From Lutibacter sp. (GTDB lineage: Bacteria; Bacteroidota; Bacteroidia; Flavobacteriales; Flavobacteriaceae): a DNA stretch of 23,910 bases. Below are positions 7,894 through 15,806 of the stretch, one piece after another. The position numbers and the translations under genes are program-made. The stretch spans positions 63,677-87,586 of the forward strand of contig DPCK01000110.1 in NCBI GenBank assembly GCA_003516285.1, given 5' to 3'. The notes below the pieces were generated by a model, which saw only the letters and a program-made list of their open reading frames with translations, did not search any database and was not told where the DNA came from. The stretch's first letter is position 1. Every line of letters begins with the position of its first letter.

Positions 7894-8555
7894 TGGAAAC
7901 TCAAAAAACCCACATTTATTTTGTTCCAGGCTTGGCTGCAAGTCCGGAAATTTTTGAATTTTTACAATTTCCGGAAGACAAATTTGAACTTCATTTTTTG
8001 GAATGGCTAATTCCGTTGTCGGCACACGAACCCATTGAAGCCTATGCCAAACGAATGTCCGGTTTGGTGCTTGAAGAAAATCCGGTTTTAATAGGCGTTT
8101 CTTTTGGCGGAATTATGGTGCAGGAAATGAGCAAACACCTTCAGCCTAAAAAGACCATCATCATTTCCAGCGTCAAAAGCCGAATCGAATTGTCGAAATC
8201 CTTGAAATTCATCCAAAAATTAAAAATCTATAAATTATTTCCTTCAAAAATGATTGAAAATATTGAAATATTTTCCTTTTTAGCAGTTGGGGAAACTTTC
8301 AAAACCAGGTTAAAATTATACAAAAAATACTTTACCGTCAGAGACCGAAAGTACCTAAACTGGTCCATTTACAACGTGTTGCACTGGCAACAAACCAAAC
8401 CTATAGAAAATATACTTCACATCCACGGTACTGCCGATGCCATTTTTTCGTTTAAATATATAAAAGGCTGCATTCCTATTGAAAATGGAACGCATATTAT
8501 GGTAATTAGCAAAGCAAAAACCATCAGTAAAATAATTTCAGATTCCCTAAAATAA
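7893..8555 (+). CDS. Small alpha/beta hydrolase, function unknown
   Basis: The 220-residue cytosolic protein has a hydrolase-fold start (HIYFVPGLAASPEIF), a nucleophile elbow GVSFGG (Ser70), a likely acid at Asp182 in HIHGTADAIF and a catalytic His201 in NGTHIMV. The cap region (about 95-160) is short and rich in Lys and aromatic residues. The triad looks complete, so an active esterase or related hydrolase is expected; the substrate is unknown. It is joined to marC by a TAATG overlap, which implies a shared transcript and perhaps a membrane-linked job, although that is only inferred from position. Confidence 0.8.
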   Translation: METQKTHIYFVPGLAASPEIFEFLQFPEDKFELHFLEWLIPLSAHEPIEAYAKRMSGLVLEENPVLIGVSFGGIMVQEMSKHLQPKKTIIISSVKSRIELSKSLKFIQKLKIYKLFPSKMIENIEIFSFLAVGETFKTRLKLYKKYFTVRDRKYLNWSIYNVLHWQQTKPIENILHIHGTADAIFSFKYIKGCIPIENGTHIMVISKAKTISKIISDSLK

Positions 8556-8641
8556 AATGTTAAAATCAACATTGGCAAAGTGTTTCCACCAAATTAATTT
8601 GTAATTTGCCACTTTACAAACCCTTAAAAATAAAAAACAAT

Positions 8642-9571
8642 ATGAACAAGTCAATTAAAATTTTAGGATTAATTGCGGTGATAATGATAAGTTCATTGCT
8701 AATATTTGCGACCCAGAAATCAGATTCAAACAACAATAATTTCCTTAAAGAAGGCGATAAAAACACCAGTGAAACCTACGAGATTAAAGCCTTGAAAATT
8801 CCTGAAAATTTAGATTTTGCCGGAGAACGTGTACCCACTGAAAATAATGACATAAAAGAGCGACTGGATAGGGAATTATTGGTAAATACCTATTGGCATT
8901 CCAATACGATGCTGCTTTTTAAACGTGCCCATAAATTTTTTCCAATGATGGAACCTATTTTGAAACAAAATGGCATTCCAAATGATTTTAAATATTTGGC
9001 GCTTATTGAAAGCGGACTCCTAAACCTAACTTCTCCTGCCGGAGCGAAAGGCTTTTGGCAAATATTGGATTCGACAGCGAAAGAAAACGGATTGGAAGTC
9101 AATAAAAATGTGGATGAACGCTATCACATAGAAAAATCTACACAAGCCGCCTGCAATTATTTAAAAGCGGCAAAAGCGCGTTTTGGAAACTGGACCTTGG
9201 CTGCAGCCGCATACAATGCCGGAAACAGAGGGGTTTCAAGTAAAATGGAAACTCAAATGGTGGACAGTTATTACGATTTGCTTTTGGGAGACGAAACGGA
9301 AAGATACATTTTAAGAATTGTTGCCGTTAAAGAAATTATGTCAAATCCGGAAAAGTACGGATATAAATTTGACAAAGAAGATTTATATACCGCAACGCCC
9401 ACAAAAATTGTTGAAGTGAGCACGCCAATAACGGATATTGCACAATATTCCAAAGATTTAGGCATCAATTACAAAATTATGAAATTACACAATCCGTGGT
9501 TGCGTGAAAATACCTTGGAAAATAAAACCGGAAAGACCTATCACTTGAAAATTCCATCTGAAATCAAATGA
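8642..9571 (+). CDS. Membrane-anchored lytic transglycosylase (SLT domain)
   Basis: I start this at the ATG at 8642, because it begins a signal or anchor sequence (MNKSIKILGLIAVIMISSLL); a longer in-frame reading from TTG at 8606 would bury that sequence. The product is 309 residues. The goose-lysozyme-like SLT domain spans about 95-215, with catalytic Glu123 in ALIESGLL, then SPAGAKGFWQILDSTA and AAAAYNAGNRGV, all family blocks. The C-terminal 50 residues (TDIAQYSKDLGINYKIMKLHNP...YHLKIPS) resemble a LysM-type repeat, as in MltD-like enzymes. It would cleave peptidoglycan to 1,6-anhydromuropeptides in the periplasm. Two near-consensus -7 boxes (TAATTTG) lie at 8595-8608. Confidence 0.88.
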   Translation: MNKSIKILGLIAVIMISSLLIFATQKSDSNNNNFLKEGDKNTSETYEIKALKIPENLDFAGERVPTENNDIKERLDRELLVNTYWHSNTMLLFKRAHKFFPMMEPILKQNGIPNDFKYLALIESGLLNLTSPAGAKGFWQILDSTAKENGLEVNKNVDERYHIEKSTQAACNYLKAAKARFGNWTLAAAAYNAGNRGVSSKMETQMVDSYYDLLLGDETERYILRIVAVKEIMSNPEKYGYKFDKEDLYTATPTKIVEVSTPITDIAQYSKDLGINYKIMKLHNPWLRENTLENKTGKTYHLKIPSEIK

Positions 9572-9588
9572 AACGAGCAAACTAAATT

Positions 9589-9651
9589 ATGATAAATAAA
9601 GGAATATTTAAAGGCGAACAGCAGCTGTTACCGCTTAAAAATAAAATTTAA
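9589..9651 (+). CDS. Possible 20-aa peptide between the transglycosylase and TauE-like genes
   Basis: An ATG at 9589 opens a 20-codon frame (MINKGIFKGEQQLLPLKNKI) ending in TAA at 9651, four bases before the next gene. It has a mixed, soluble composition with five lysines and fills most of the gap. It could be a tiny gene, a leader that couples translation to the TauE-like gene, or chance. I see no known family and no strong ribosome binding site. Confidence 0.15.
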   Translation: MINKGIFKGEQQLLPLKNKI

Positions 9652-9655
9652 ACAG

Positions 9656-10039
9656 ATGAAAATGACGGTAACAACAATTCTCATTTTAATCATTATTGGG
9701 CTGTCCGCCGGAATTTTAAGCGGATTGGTGGGTGTTGGCGGAGGCATTATTATGGTGCCGTTATTTGTGTTATTTTTAGGATTGACGCAACACAATGCGC
9801 AAGGATTGAGCTTGGCAGTGATGCTTCCGCCAGTCACATTTTTGGCAGTTTATAATTATCATACCGCCGGCACCGGAGGAAATATTGATTGGCGAATTGC
9901 GATTATGGTTTCCATATTGTTTATCATTGGCGGATTTATAGGTTCAAAAGTAGCCTTGCAAATTGACCAGCGAATGCTCAGAAAAATATTTGGCGTATTT
10001 ATGCTGATAGTTGCCATCAGATTGATATTTACAAAATAA
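9656..10039 (+). CDS. Half-size TauE/SafE (DUF81) family membrane protein
   Basis: The product is 127 residues with four predicted membrane helices. The N-terminal GLVGVGGGIIMVPLF block is the signature of TauE/SafE putative sulfite/organosulfonate exporters. Full-length members have two such halves (about 250 residues, 7-8 helices); this gene encodes only one and ends cleanly at TAA, with no degenerate second half in the next 130 bp. It is therefore more likely a genuine single-repeat form, expected to function as a homodimer, than a recent truncation. The transported anion is unknown. An alternative start is the ATG two codons later (9662). Confidence 0.8.
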   Translation: MKMTVTTILILIIIGLSAGILSGLVGVGGGIIMVPLFVLFLGLTQHNAQGLSLAVMLPPVTFLAVYNYHTAGTGGNIDWRIAIMVSILFIIGGFIGSKVALQIDQRMLRKIFGVFMLIVAIRLIFTK

Positions 10040-10155
10040 ACCAGTCTTTGATAATAGACCGATTACTTATGCTCCGCTTAGCACAAATCGCTTTCAGAAA
10101 AGAAAAATGAGATTTTTGTTTTATCAAACAACCAACTTTTTACTCAAAAAATAAT

Positions 10156-10163
10156 TACCTTTG
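10156..10163 (+). promoter_or_regulatory. Predicted -7 box of the DUF1456 gene
   Basis: TACCTTTG fits TAnnTTTG exactly and ends 5 nt before the ATG at 10169, so the transcript would be leaderless or nearly so. No good TTG is seen at the -33 distance; only T-rich sequence is present there. Confidence 0.45.
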
Positions 10164-10168
10164 CAATT

Positions 10169-10435
10169 ATGGGACTAAATAACAACGACATTTTTAAAAA
10201 ACTTCGTGTGGCGCATAAATTACGCGATGAGGATATTGTGAAAATATGCAAACTGGTCGATTTTGACATTACAAAAAGTGAGTTGGGCGCTTTTTTCAGA
10301 AATGAAGAACACGAAAAATATAAAGAAGTCGGCGATCAAATTTTGCGCAATTTCTTAAACGGACTGATTATTCATTTGAGGGGCCCGATGCCGAAAAAAG
10401 AACCGGGAACTGCACCCAAAAAGAAATACGATTAA
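10169..10435 (+). CDS. DUF1456 family protein, single-repeat form
   Basis: The 88 residues match one unit of the DUF1456/YehS family: NNDIFKKLRVAHKLRDEDIVKIC, FDITKSELGAFFRNEEHEKY and ILRNFLNGLIIHLRG. Enterobacterial YehS is about twice as long with two such units, so this is the one-repeat version common in many bacteria. The tail is short, basic and proline-rich (PKKEPGTAPKKKYD). The protein is small, soluble and helical; no biochemical function is established that I can name. It appears to be a single-gene unit, with a near-leaderless promoter before it and a candidate terminator after it. Confidence 0.8.
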   Translation: MGLNNNDIFKKLRVAHKLRDEDIVKICKLVDFDITKSELGAFFRNEEHEKYKEVGDQILRNFLNGLIIHLRGPMPKKEPGTAPKKKYD

Positions 10436-10540
10436 GTCCAAACCAAAATTCAGAATATTATTATTTTGTTGTTTGGTATATAAAAATCATTAAAAAATTA
10501 ATGAGACAACAAAATTTTGAATTGAACTTTATGCCATTTA

Positions 10541-10573
10541 GCGCGATTTATTTTAAATAAAATCCGCTTTTTT
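10541..10573 (+). terminator. Candidate Rho-independent terminator
   Basis: GCGCGATTTATTT and AAATAAAATCCGC pair almost fully with a one-base bulge on each side, and the stem is followed directly by TTTTTT. It lies about 105 bp after the DUF1456 stop and 45 bp before the next gene, suitable for ending the former transcript. Confidence 0.5.
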
Positions 10574-10618
10574 AGGTTTTCTAAAAATTATTGCTATATT
10601 ACCATTTTAAAAGAATAA

Positions 10619-11545
10619 ATGAATTTCACAAACCCATTGGTTTATGGGGTGCCTTGTTTTTTAGGACTCATTTTACTTGAACTTACCTACAGCAAAACTC
10701 ATAACCTCAAAAATCTTTATCATTGGAAAGACCTTAAAGCAAGCCTGTTTATGGGCGTTGGTTCGGCCATCATTGCCGCTTTAATTAAAACAATTTCGGC
10801 CATTCTAATTTTTAATTATGTTTATGAAGTATTTAATCCGGAAATTAACGGCATCCGAACCAATATTATGGGCTGGAAATCATTTAGTTATGTCTGGTGG
10901 GTATGGCTATTGTGTCAACTCGCAGATGATTTTACCTATTATTGGTTCCACAGACAAAATCATATGATACGTTTTTTTTGGGCCGCGCACATTGTGCATC
11001 ATTCATCAGAAAATTTTAATTTGGGAACTGCAGTTCGAAACGGTTGGTTTACAGTTTTATACAAACCTTTTTTTTACGTTTGGCTTCCATTGGTTGGATT
11101 TCCGCCAGAAATGGTGGTTGTTTGTTTAGGGATTGAGGCACTTTGGCAATTTCAACTGCATTCTGTTTATGTTCCGAAAATGGGATTTATTGAAAAAATA
11201 TTCAACACCCACACAATGCACCAAGTTCACCATGCTAAAAACTTGGAATATATGGATAAAAATCACGGAGGCTTTCTAAATGTTTTTGATAAAATATTTG
11301 GAACCTGGAAAGAACTGGATGAAAATATTGCCATTGAGTTTGGCGTTACAACGGCTCCAAACTCCTACAATCCCTGGGTGATTTTAACACACGAATATAA
11401 GGATATTTGGTTGGACACTAAAAAATCAAAAAATTGGTTTCATAAATTTATGTACATCTTTGGTGAGCCGGGCTGGAGCCACGATGGAAAAACACTGACA
11501 ATTAAACAGATGCGAAAACAGGTTTCTGAACAAGAAATCAATTAA
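10619..11545 (+). CDS. Sterol desaturase / fatty acid hydroxylase superfamily membrane protein
   Basis: The 308-residue membrane protein has hydrophobic segments near residues 8-22, 42-68, 88-104 and 148-175. The di-iron histidine clusters of the superfamily are complete: HRQNH (His111, His115), HIVHHS (His124, His127, His128) and HTMHQVHH (His198, His201, His204, His205), with extra His181 and His216. Such enzymes hydroxylate or desaturate lipids using O2 at a non-haem di-iron centre. The layout resembles the alkylglycerol monooxygenase-like bacterial group, but the lipid substrate cannot be read from sequence. It converges on the flavoprotein gene, leaving only 25 bp between the stops. Confidence 0.85.
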   Translation: MNFTNPLVYGVPCFLGLILLELTYSKTHNLKNLYHWKDLKASLFMGVGSAIIAALIKTISAILIFNYVYEVFNPEINGIRTNIMGWKSFSYVWWVWLLCQLADDFTYYWFHRQNHMIRFFWAAHIVHHSSENFNLGTAVRNGWFTVLYKPFFYVWLPLVGFPPEMVVVCLGIEALWQFQLHSVYVPKMGFIEKIFNTHTMHQVHHAKNLEYMDKNHGGFLNVFDKIFGTWKELDENIAIEFGVTTAPNSYNPWVILTHEYKDIWLDTKKSKNWFHKFMYIFGEPGWSHDGKTLTIKQMRKQVSEQEIN

Positions 11546-11571
11546 AAAGTACAAGCAATTATGCTGCTTTT
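11545..11571. terminator. Possible weak bidirectional terminator between convergent genes
   Basis: AAAAGTACAAGC and GCTGCTTTT can pair with small bulges (AAAAG with CTTTT, GC with GC) around AATTAT. It gives A- and T-rich flanks on both strands and fills the 25-bp gap between two stop codons. The stem is interrupted, so confidence is low. Confidence 0.3.
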
Positions 11572-12506
11572 CAACAAAATGATTTCTTTGCTTCATTAAA
11601 CTCCGCCACAATTTCATTTATAATATCAGCCGCCGGTTTTATTTCGTGGATCAATCCGGCAATTTGTCCGATTTCCAGTTCCCCTTCTTCCAAATCACCT
11701 TCAAACATCCCTTTTTTGGCTCTTGAGCGCCCTAATTTCTCCTTTAATTGTTCGGCAGTTGGGCATTGTTTGTAAAGATCCTGCAACTCATTAAAGAATT
11801 TATTTTTAATCAGCCTCACCGGCGCCAATTCTTTTAAGGTTAACAAGGTATCGCCATCTTGGGTATTTACCACTTTTTCCTTAAAATTTATATGCGCGGA
11901 AGATTCAATGCTAGCCACAAATCGGCTTCCAATCTGAACCCCATCAGCACCCAAAACCATCGCTGCCAGCATTCCTCTTCCTGTTGCGATTCCGCCAGCG
12001 GCAATTAAAGGAATTTTTAATTTTTCCTTTACCATAGGAATCAACGTAAAAGTGGTAGTTTCTTCTCGTCCGTTATGGCCGCCCGCCTCAAAACCTTCAG
12101 CAACCACGGCATCTACACCGGCCAGTTCCGATTTTAACGCAAAAGCCACGCTACTCACCACGTGCACCACCGTAATCCCTTTTTCGTGCAAAAATGACGT
12201 CCAGGTTTTTGGATTTCCTGCGGAAGTAAATACAATTTTCACGCCTTCTTCCACAATTATTTTCATAATTTCTTCAATATTGGGATACAACATCGGCACA
12301 TTCACCCCAAAAGGTTTTTTGGTCGCTTTTTTGCATTTTTGAATGTGTTCACGCAAAACATCAGGGTACATAGAACCTGCGCCAATCAATCCCAGTCCGC
12401 CCGCATTGCTTACTGCGGAAGCCAGTCTCCAGCCGCTGTTCCAAACCATTCCGGCCTGAATGATCGGATATTGAATATTGAATAATTTGGTGATGCTATT
12501 TTTCAT
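11571..12506 (-). CDS. Nitronate monooxygenase / FabK-like FMN-dependent TIM-barrel protein
   Basis: The 311-residue product starts with NIQYPIIQAGMVW, the family's N-terminal strand. It carries AEGFEAGGHNG (His144 in GGHxG), IPLIAAGGIATGRGM (about 165-180) and GADGVQIGSRF (186-196), which form the FMN phosphate site. The family includes nitronate monooxygenases, which detoxify propionate 3-nitronate-type compounds, and FabK enoyl-ACP reductases; the two are hard to separate by motif. No fatty acid synthesis genes flank it, so the general call is safer. The C-terminus is an acidic helical region specific to this group. It lies 88 bp after the subtilase gene on the same strand. Confidence 0.8.
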   Translation of the reverse strand: MKNSITKLFNIQYPIIQAGMVWNSGWRLASAVSNAGGLGLIGAGSMYPDVLREHIQKCKKATKKPFGVNVPMLYPNIEEIMKIIVEEGVKIVFTSAGNPKTWTSFLHEKGITVVHVVSSVAFALKSELAGVDAVVAEGFEAGGHNGREETTTFTLIPMVKEKLKIPLIAAGGIATGRGMLAAMVLGADGVQIGSRFVASIESSAHINFKEKVVNTQDGDTLLTLKELAPVRLIKNKFFNELQDLYKQCPTAEQLKEKLGRSRAKKGMFEGDLEEGELEIGQIAGLIHEIKPAADIINEIVAEFNEAKKSFC

Positions 12507-12594
12507 CTGTATATCTTTTATTTTTTATTGGTACAGATGCAGTTCGCCAATAATCATTCATTCGTGTATCAAAATTTGTTATGGCTCGGTTCAT

Positions 12595-14214
12595 TTAGTT
12601 TACCAGAATTTTAATCATTTTTATTTTATTGTCGAATTTCAATTGCACAAAATACACGCCTTGCGCTAAATTCGAAATATCTGTTGTCGGATTCAATTTG
12701 GTGATATTTTCTGTACTTAATCGTTTGCCTAAAATATCAAAAACAACCAATTCCATTGCTGTCACCAGATTGGGAAATTTGAATTTTAATTCGGTTATGG
12801 CCGGATTTGGATAAGCAACAACTTCCAAAATTTCTTCTGTTTCTTCCATACTCAGCAAGTTAAAAACAGTTTCAAAATTTGGAATTCCATAACCTTCCTG
12901 AGTGGTTGGACTGGCATATAAATGCGCAGATTCCTTCACCATTTTTATAATTTCCGCATTGGTTTTATTCGGAAAAGCCTGCCACAAACACGCCACAACG
13001 CCGGTTAACACCGGTGATGAAAATGAAGTTCCGTTAGCAGTGGCGATATTTCCCGAAGCATTTACAATATAAACGCCGGCACCTTGCGCACACACATCGG
13101 GCTTTACGCGATTGTCGAAAGTTGGTCCGTAAGAACTAAAACTGGCAATAACGCCAGATGCATTTACGGCGCCAATGCTTAACACCGAAGCGGCATCGGC
13201 AGGCGCACTGATGTAACGCCAGGAAACATTTCCTTCATTCCCGGCCGAATTTATCACAATCATCCCACGGGAAAAAGCAATTTCTGCACCTCTGGAAATA
13301 AAGGTCGTTTTTCCGTCCATATCCGCATAAACGTAATTGTAATTGGGATTGTCGAAAGTGGTATAACCCAATGAGGTGTTGATAACGTCAACCCCCAAAC
13401 TGTCTGCTTTTTCAGCGGCTTCCACCCACAAGCTTTCTTCCAATGGGGTTTCATTTGAATAATCTTCAGAAATAAACAAATAAAACTTTGCCTCCGGCGC
13501 CGTGCCTATAAACTGATTGTCCAAATAACCGGCAATGGTTGACAAAACCGACATTCCGTGGGAACTGCCTGTATAAAAATTTGCACTTCTGTTCACAAAA
13601 TCATATCCGCCTAAAATTTGGTTGTTGTCACGAATCCGCTTAAATGCCGCAAAATTGTCGACATTGGGAAATCCGGCATCAATAATCGCGATTTGCATTC
13701 CTTGGCCTGAAAAGTTATTTTGATGAAGCACATTTCCTTTCAACATTTGAATTTGATTGGCGGCATTTCCGTAATTAAAGTTTGTAGCGTTTAATTTATT
13801 TGATTTTTTAACAACTTTTTTCGGATTCCTGTTTTTGCCTGAAGCGTTTAAAGATTTATTGGCAAATTCAATCTTACTCACAAAATTGAGGTTTAATATT
13901 TTATTGATATCTGTTTGGGTTCCCTGAATATGCAAGGCGTTTAACCATTTCGATTTGGCTTTAACAGTAATTCCTGATGTGTTTTTAATTTGTGAAATAT
14001 AAGCAGCTTCAGCAGGAACATCTTTAAAATCGATTGCAATGCTGTAACGCATTCTTCTCTCCAAAGCACGTTGCGACAACATAGTTAAAGGTGAAGCGAT
14101 AAATGAAGTCTGGCTCGGTTTGTCCTTAAAAAACACCCAGGCATCTTCAACTTGCGCAAAAGCACTAATTAGTGAAAATAAAAATAAGATCGTTAAAAGT
14201 AATTTTGTTTGCAC
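12595..14214 (-). CDS. Secreted S8 (subtilisin-like) serine peptidase with T9SS type A sorting domain
   Basis: The 539-residue protein begins at GTG (14214) with a signal peptide (about 1-20, ending SAFA-Q). A propeptide-like region (21-160) precedes the S8 domain, with Asp179 in AIIDAGF, His219 in GSSHGMS, oxyanion Asn326 in NSAGNEG and Ser397 in NGTSFSSP. The last 75 residues form a T9SS type A C-terminal domain: AYPNPA, VVFDILGKRL, LAQGVYFVQLKF and the terminal KMIKILVN. It should therefore cross the outer membrane through the type IX system, with the CTD cleaved on export. The 229-bp upstream region holds a phased CTTTGTG inverted array at 14324-14402. TTAATTTG, one mismatch from the -7 box, lies shortly before the start. 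Confidence 0.92.
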   Translation of the reverse strand: MQTKLLLTILFLFSLISAFAQVEDAWVFFKDKPSQTSFIASPLTMLSQRALERRMRYSIAIDFKDVPAEAAYISQIKNTSGITVKAKSKWLNALHIQGTQTDINKILNLNFVSKIEFANKSLNASGKNRNPKKVVKKSNKLNATNFNYGNAANQIQMLKGNVLHQNNFSGQGMQIAIIDAGFPNVDNFAAFKRIRDNNQILGGYDFVNRSANFYTGSSHGMSVLSTIAGYLDNQFIGTAPEAKFYLFISEDYSNETPLEESLWVEAAEKADSLGVDVINTSLGYTTFDNPNYNYVYADMDGKTTFISRGAEIAFSRGMIVINSAGNEGNVSWRYISAPADAASVLSIGAVNASGVIASFSSYGPTFDNRVKPDVCAQGAGVYIVNASGNIATANGTSFSSPVLTGVVACLWQAFPNKTNAEIIKMVKESAHLYASPTTQEGYGIPNFETVFNLLSMEETEEILEVVAYPNPAITELKFKFPNLVTAMELVVFDILGKRLSTENITKLNPTTDISNLAQGVYFVQLKFDNKIKMIKILVN

Positions 14215-14323
14215 AATAAGAATTTATCAAATTAATATTTCGAAATTACAGATTTTTATTGAAAAATAAGGCGTAGACATTATTTTAATCTTCGCCAATT
14301 AACATGGTCATTTTCTTTGGGAA

Positions 14324-14402
14324 ACTTTGTGGCTCTTTGTGCAACTTTGTGAAATAGCTGTTACACCAAGCCACACAAAGAAAAAACAAAGACTCACAAA
14401 GT
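14324..14402. repeat. Inverted array of CTTTGTG heptamers, 3+3, phased at about 10 bp
   Basis: Exact CTTTGTG occurs at 14325, 14335 and 14345. After a 19-bp spacer the complement CACAAAG occurs at 14374 and 14395, with a degenerate unit AACAAAG at 14385. The two arms are 28 and 32 bp and can form an imperfect hairpin. The array lies between the end of mnmA and the start of the subtilase gene. Similar CTTTGTG/CACAAAG-rich intergenic repeats are, to my recollection, common in Bacteroidota. Confidence 0.7.
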
Positions 14403-14443
14403 ATAAAGGTTTTCAATTTTAATGAAAAAAATTTGATTAAAAA

Positions 14444-15631
14444 TTATGATATTACGCCCGAACCCAACAATTCATCTTTGAGATACCAAGCCACAAACTG
14501 GCCTTCGGTAATGGCAGATTGCCTGTTTTTGAATTCCACATACAAGCCTTTTTCCACTTTGTGTAAAATAGCTTCATCCAATGCCTGACGGTAACGAATA
14601 CGCGCCAAAACAGATAAGCTTTCTCCATTTTTAAGCGCTAAATCTTGTCTGATCCAATGTAATTCTTCGTTGGACACAAACAATACATTGCGGTACAATC
14701 CCGGATGTTCTTTGCCTTCACCTGTATATATTACATTTTCATTGACGTCGGTATCAATCACGAATAATGGTTCAATGGTGCCTCCAACGGCCAAACCTTT
14801 GCGTTGTCCTTTGGTGAAATAATGCGCGCCCTGATGCTTGGCCACAATTTTTCCGTCGGAAGTTTTATAATGGTATTTTGTGACGAAAAACGCCAATTCA
14901 TCTTCTTTGGATGCAAAAGTTGGAATTTCCCTGTGATAAATTTCAGAATTTTCAGGTATTTGAACGATGACCCCTTCTTTTGGTTTTAATTTTTGCTGTA
15001 AAAACTCGGGCAAACGCACTTTTCCGATAAAACAGAGTCCTTGAGAATCTTTCTTTTCGGCAGTGATTAAATCCTGCTCGGCAGCTATTTTACGGACTTC
15101 CGGTTTTGTCAATTCCCCAATAGGAAATAAGGCTTTCGACAATTGTTCCTGTGACAACTGGCATAAAAAATAAGATTGGTCTTTATTTTTATCCTTGCCT
15201 GCCAATAATTTGTAAACAGTTCCTCCATTGATTTGCTCTTCACCTTTTCTGCAATAATGTCCGGTTGCCACATAATCGGCTCCCAATTCCAAGGCAATTT
15301 TTAAAAAAGCGTCAAATTTTATTTCCCTGTTGCACAACACATCCGGATTTGGCGTGCGACCCAGTTCGTATTCTTTGAACATATAGTCCACAATACGTTC
15401 CTTGTATTCCTCGCTTAAATCCACCACCTGAAACGGAATACCCAATTTATCGGCTACCAACATCGCATCATTGCTGTCTTCCAGCCAAGGACATTCATTG
15501 GAAATGGTCACAGAATCATCGTGCCAGTTTTTCATAAACAAACCAATCACCTCATAGCCCTGTTCCTTTAACAAATAGGCCGCCACACTGCTATCCACAC
15601 CACCTGAAAGTCCGACAATTACGCGTTTCAT
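14444..15631 (-). CDS. mnmA: tRNA-specific 2-thiouridylase MnmA
   Basis: The 395-residue product begins MKRVIVGLSGGVDSSVAAYLL, with the PP-loop SGGVDS that binds ATP. The two catalytic cysteines are visible: Cys100 in PDVLCNREIKF and Cys200 in SQGLCFIGKV, close to the E. coli positions. TGHYCR, KDKDQSYFL-type (here KDKNKDQSYFL) and the terminal LLGSGVIS are further family blocks. It adenylates and thiolates U34 of Lys, Glu and Gln tRNAs, taking sulfur from a persulfide relay. It is slightly longer than the E. coli enzyme (about 368 residues), with an insertion around residues 225-250. It has its own perfect -7 box 20 nt upstream and seems to be transcribed separately from mmpA. Confidence 0.96.
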   Translation of the reverse strand: MKRVIVGLSGGVDSSVAAYLLKEQGYEVIGLFMKNWHDDSVTISNECPWLEDSNDAMLVADKLGIPFQVVDLSEEYKERIVDYMFKEYELGRTPNPDVLCNREIKFDAFLKIALELGADYVATGHYCRKGEEQINGGTVYKLLAGKDKNKDQSYFLCQLSQEQLSKALFPIGELTKPEVRKIAAEQDLITAEKKDSQGLCFIGKVRLPEFLQQKLKPKEGVIVQIPENSEIYHREIPTFASKEDELAFFVTKYHYKTSDGKIVAKHQGAHYFTKGQRKGLAVGGTIEPLFVIDTDVNENVIYTGEGKEHPGLYRNVLFVSNEELHWIRQDLALKNGESLSVLARIRYRQALDEAILHKVEKGLYVEFKNRQSAITEGQFVAWYLKDELLGSGVIS

Positions 15632-15651
15632 TTATTATTCATTTTAGTTTG

Positions 15652-15659
15652 CAAAGTTA
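15652..15659 (-). promoter_or_regulatory. Predicted -7 box of mnmA
   Basis: The minus strand reads TAACTTTG, an exact TAnnTTTG match, 20 nt before the mnmA ATG. A T-rich stretch, but no clear TTG, occupies the -33 position. Confidence 0.5.
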
Positions 15660-15806
15660 CGGATAAGTTTTTTGAGGGAAAAATTAATGTTAAAACTAAA
15701 TATTTTCAATAATCTGTAAAATAAAGAGCGATTTTATCTAAAATAGTATTTCAAACCTTAAAATGATTCACAAGTTTTAAATTTAGGCGTTTAAGTAGTA
15801 TAATTT

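Noticed and set aside
10463..10515. 10-bp perfect inverted repeat ATTTTGTTGT / ACAACAAAAT after the DUF1456 gene
   Set aside because: The spacer is 33 nt, the arms are AT-rich and no T tract follows. The hairpin at 10541-10573 is a better terminator.
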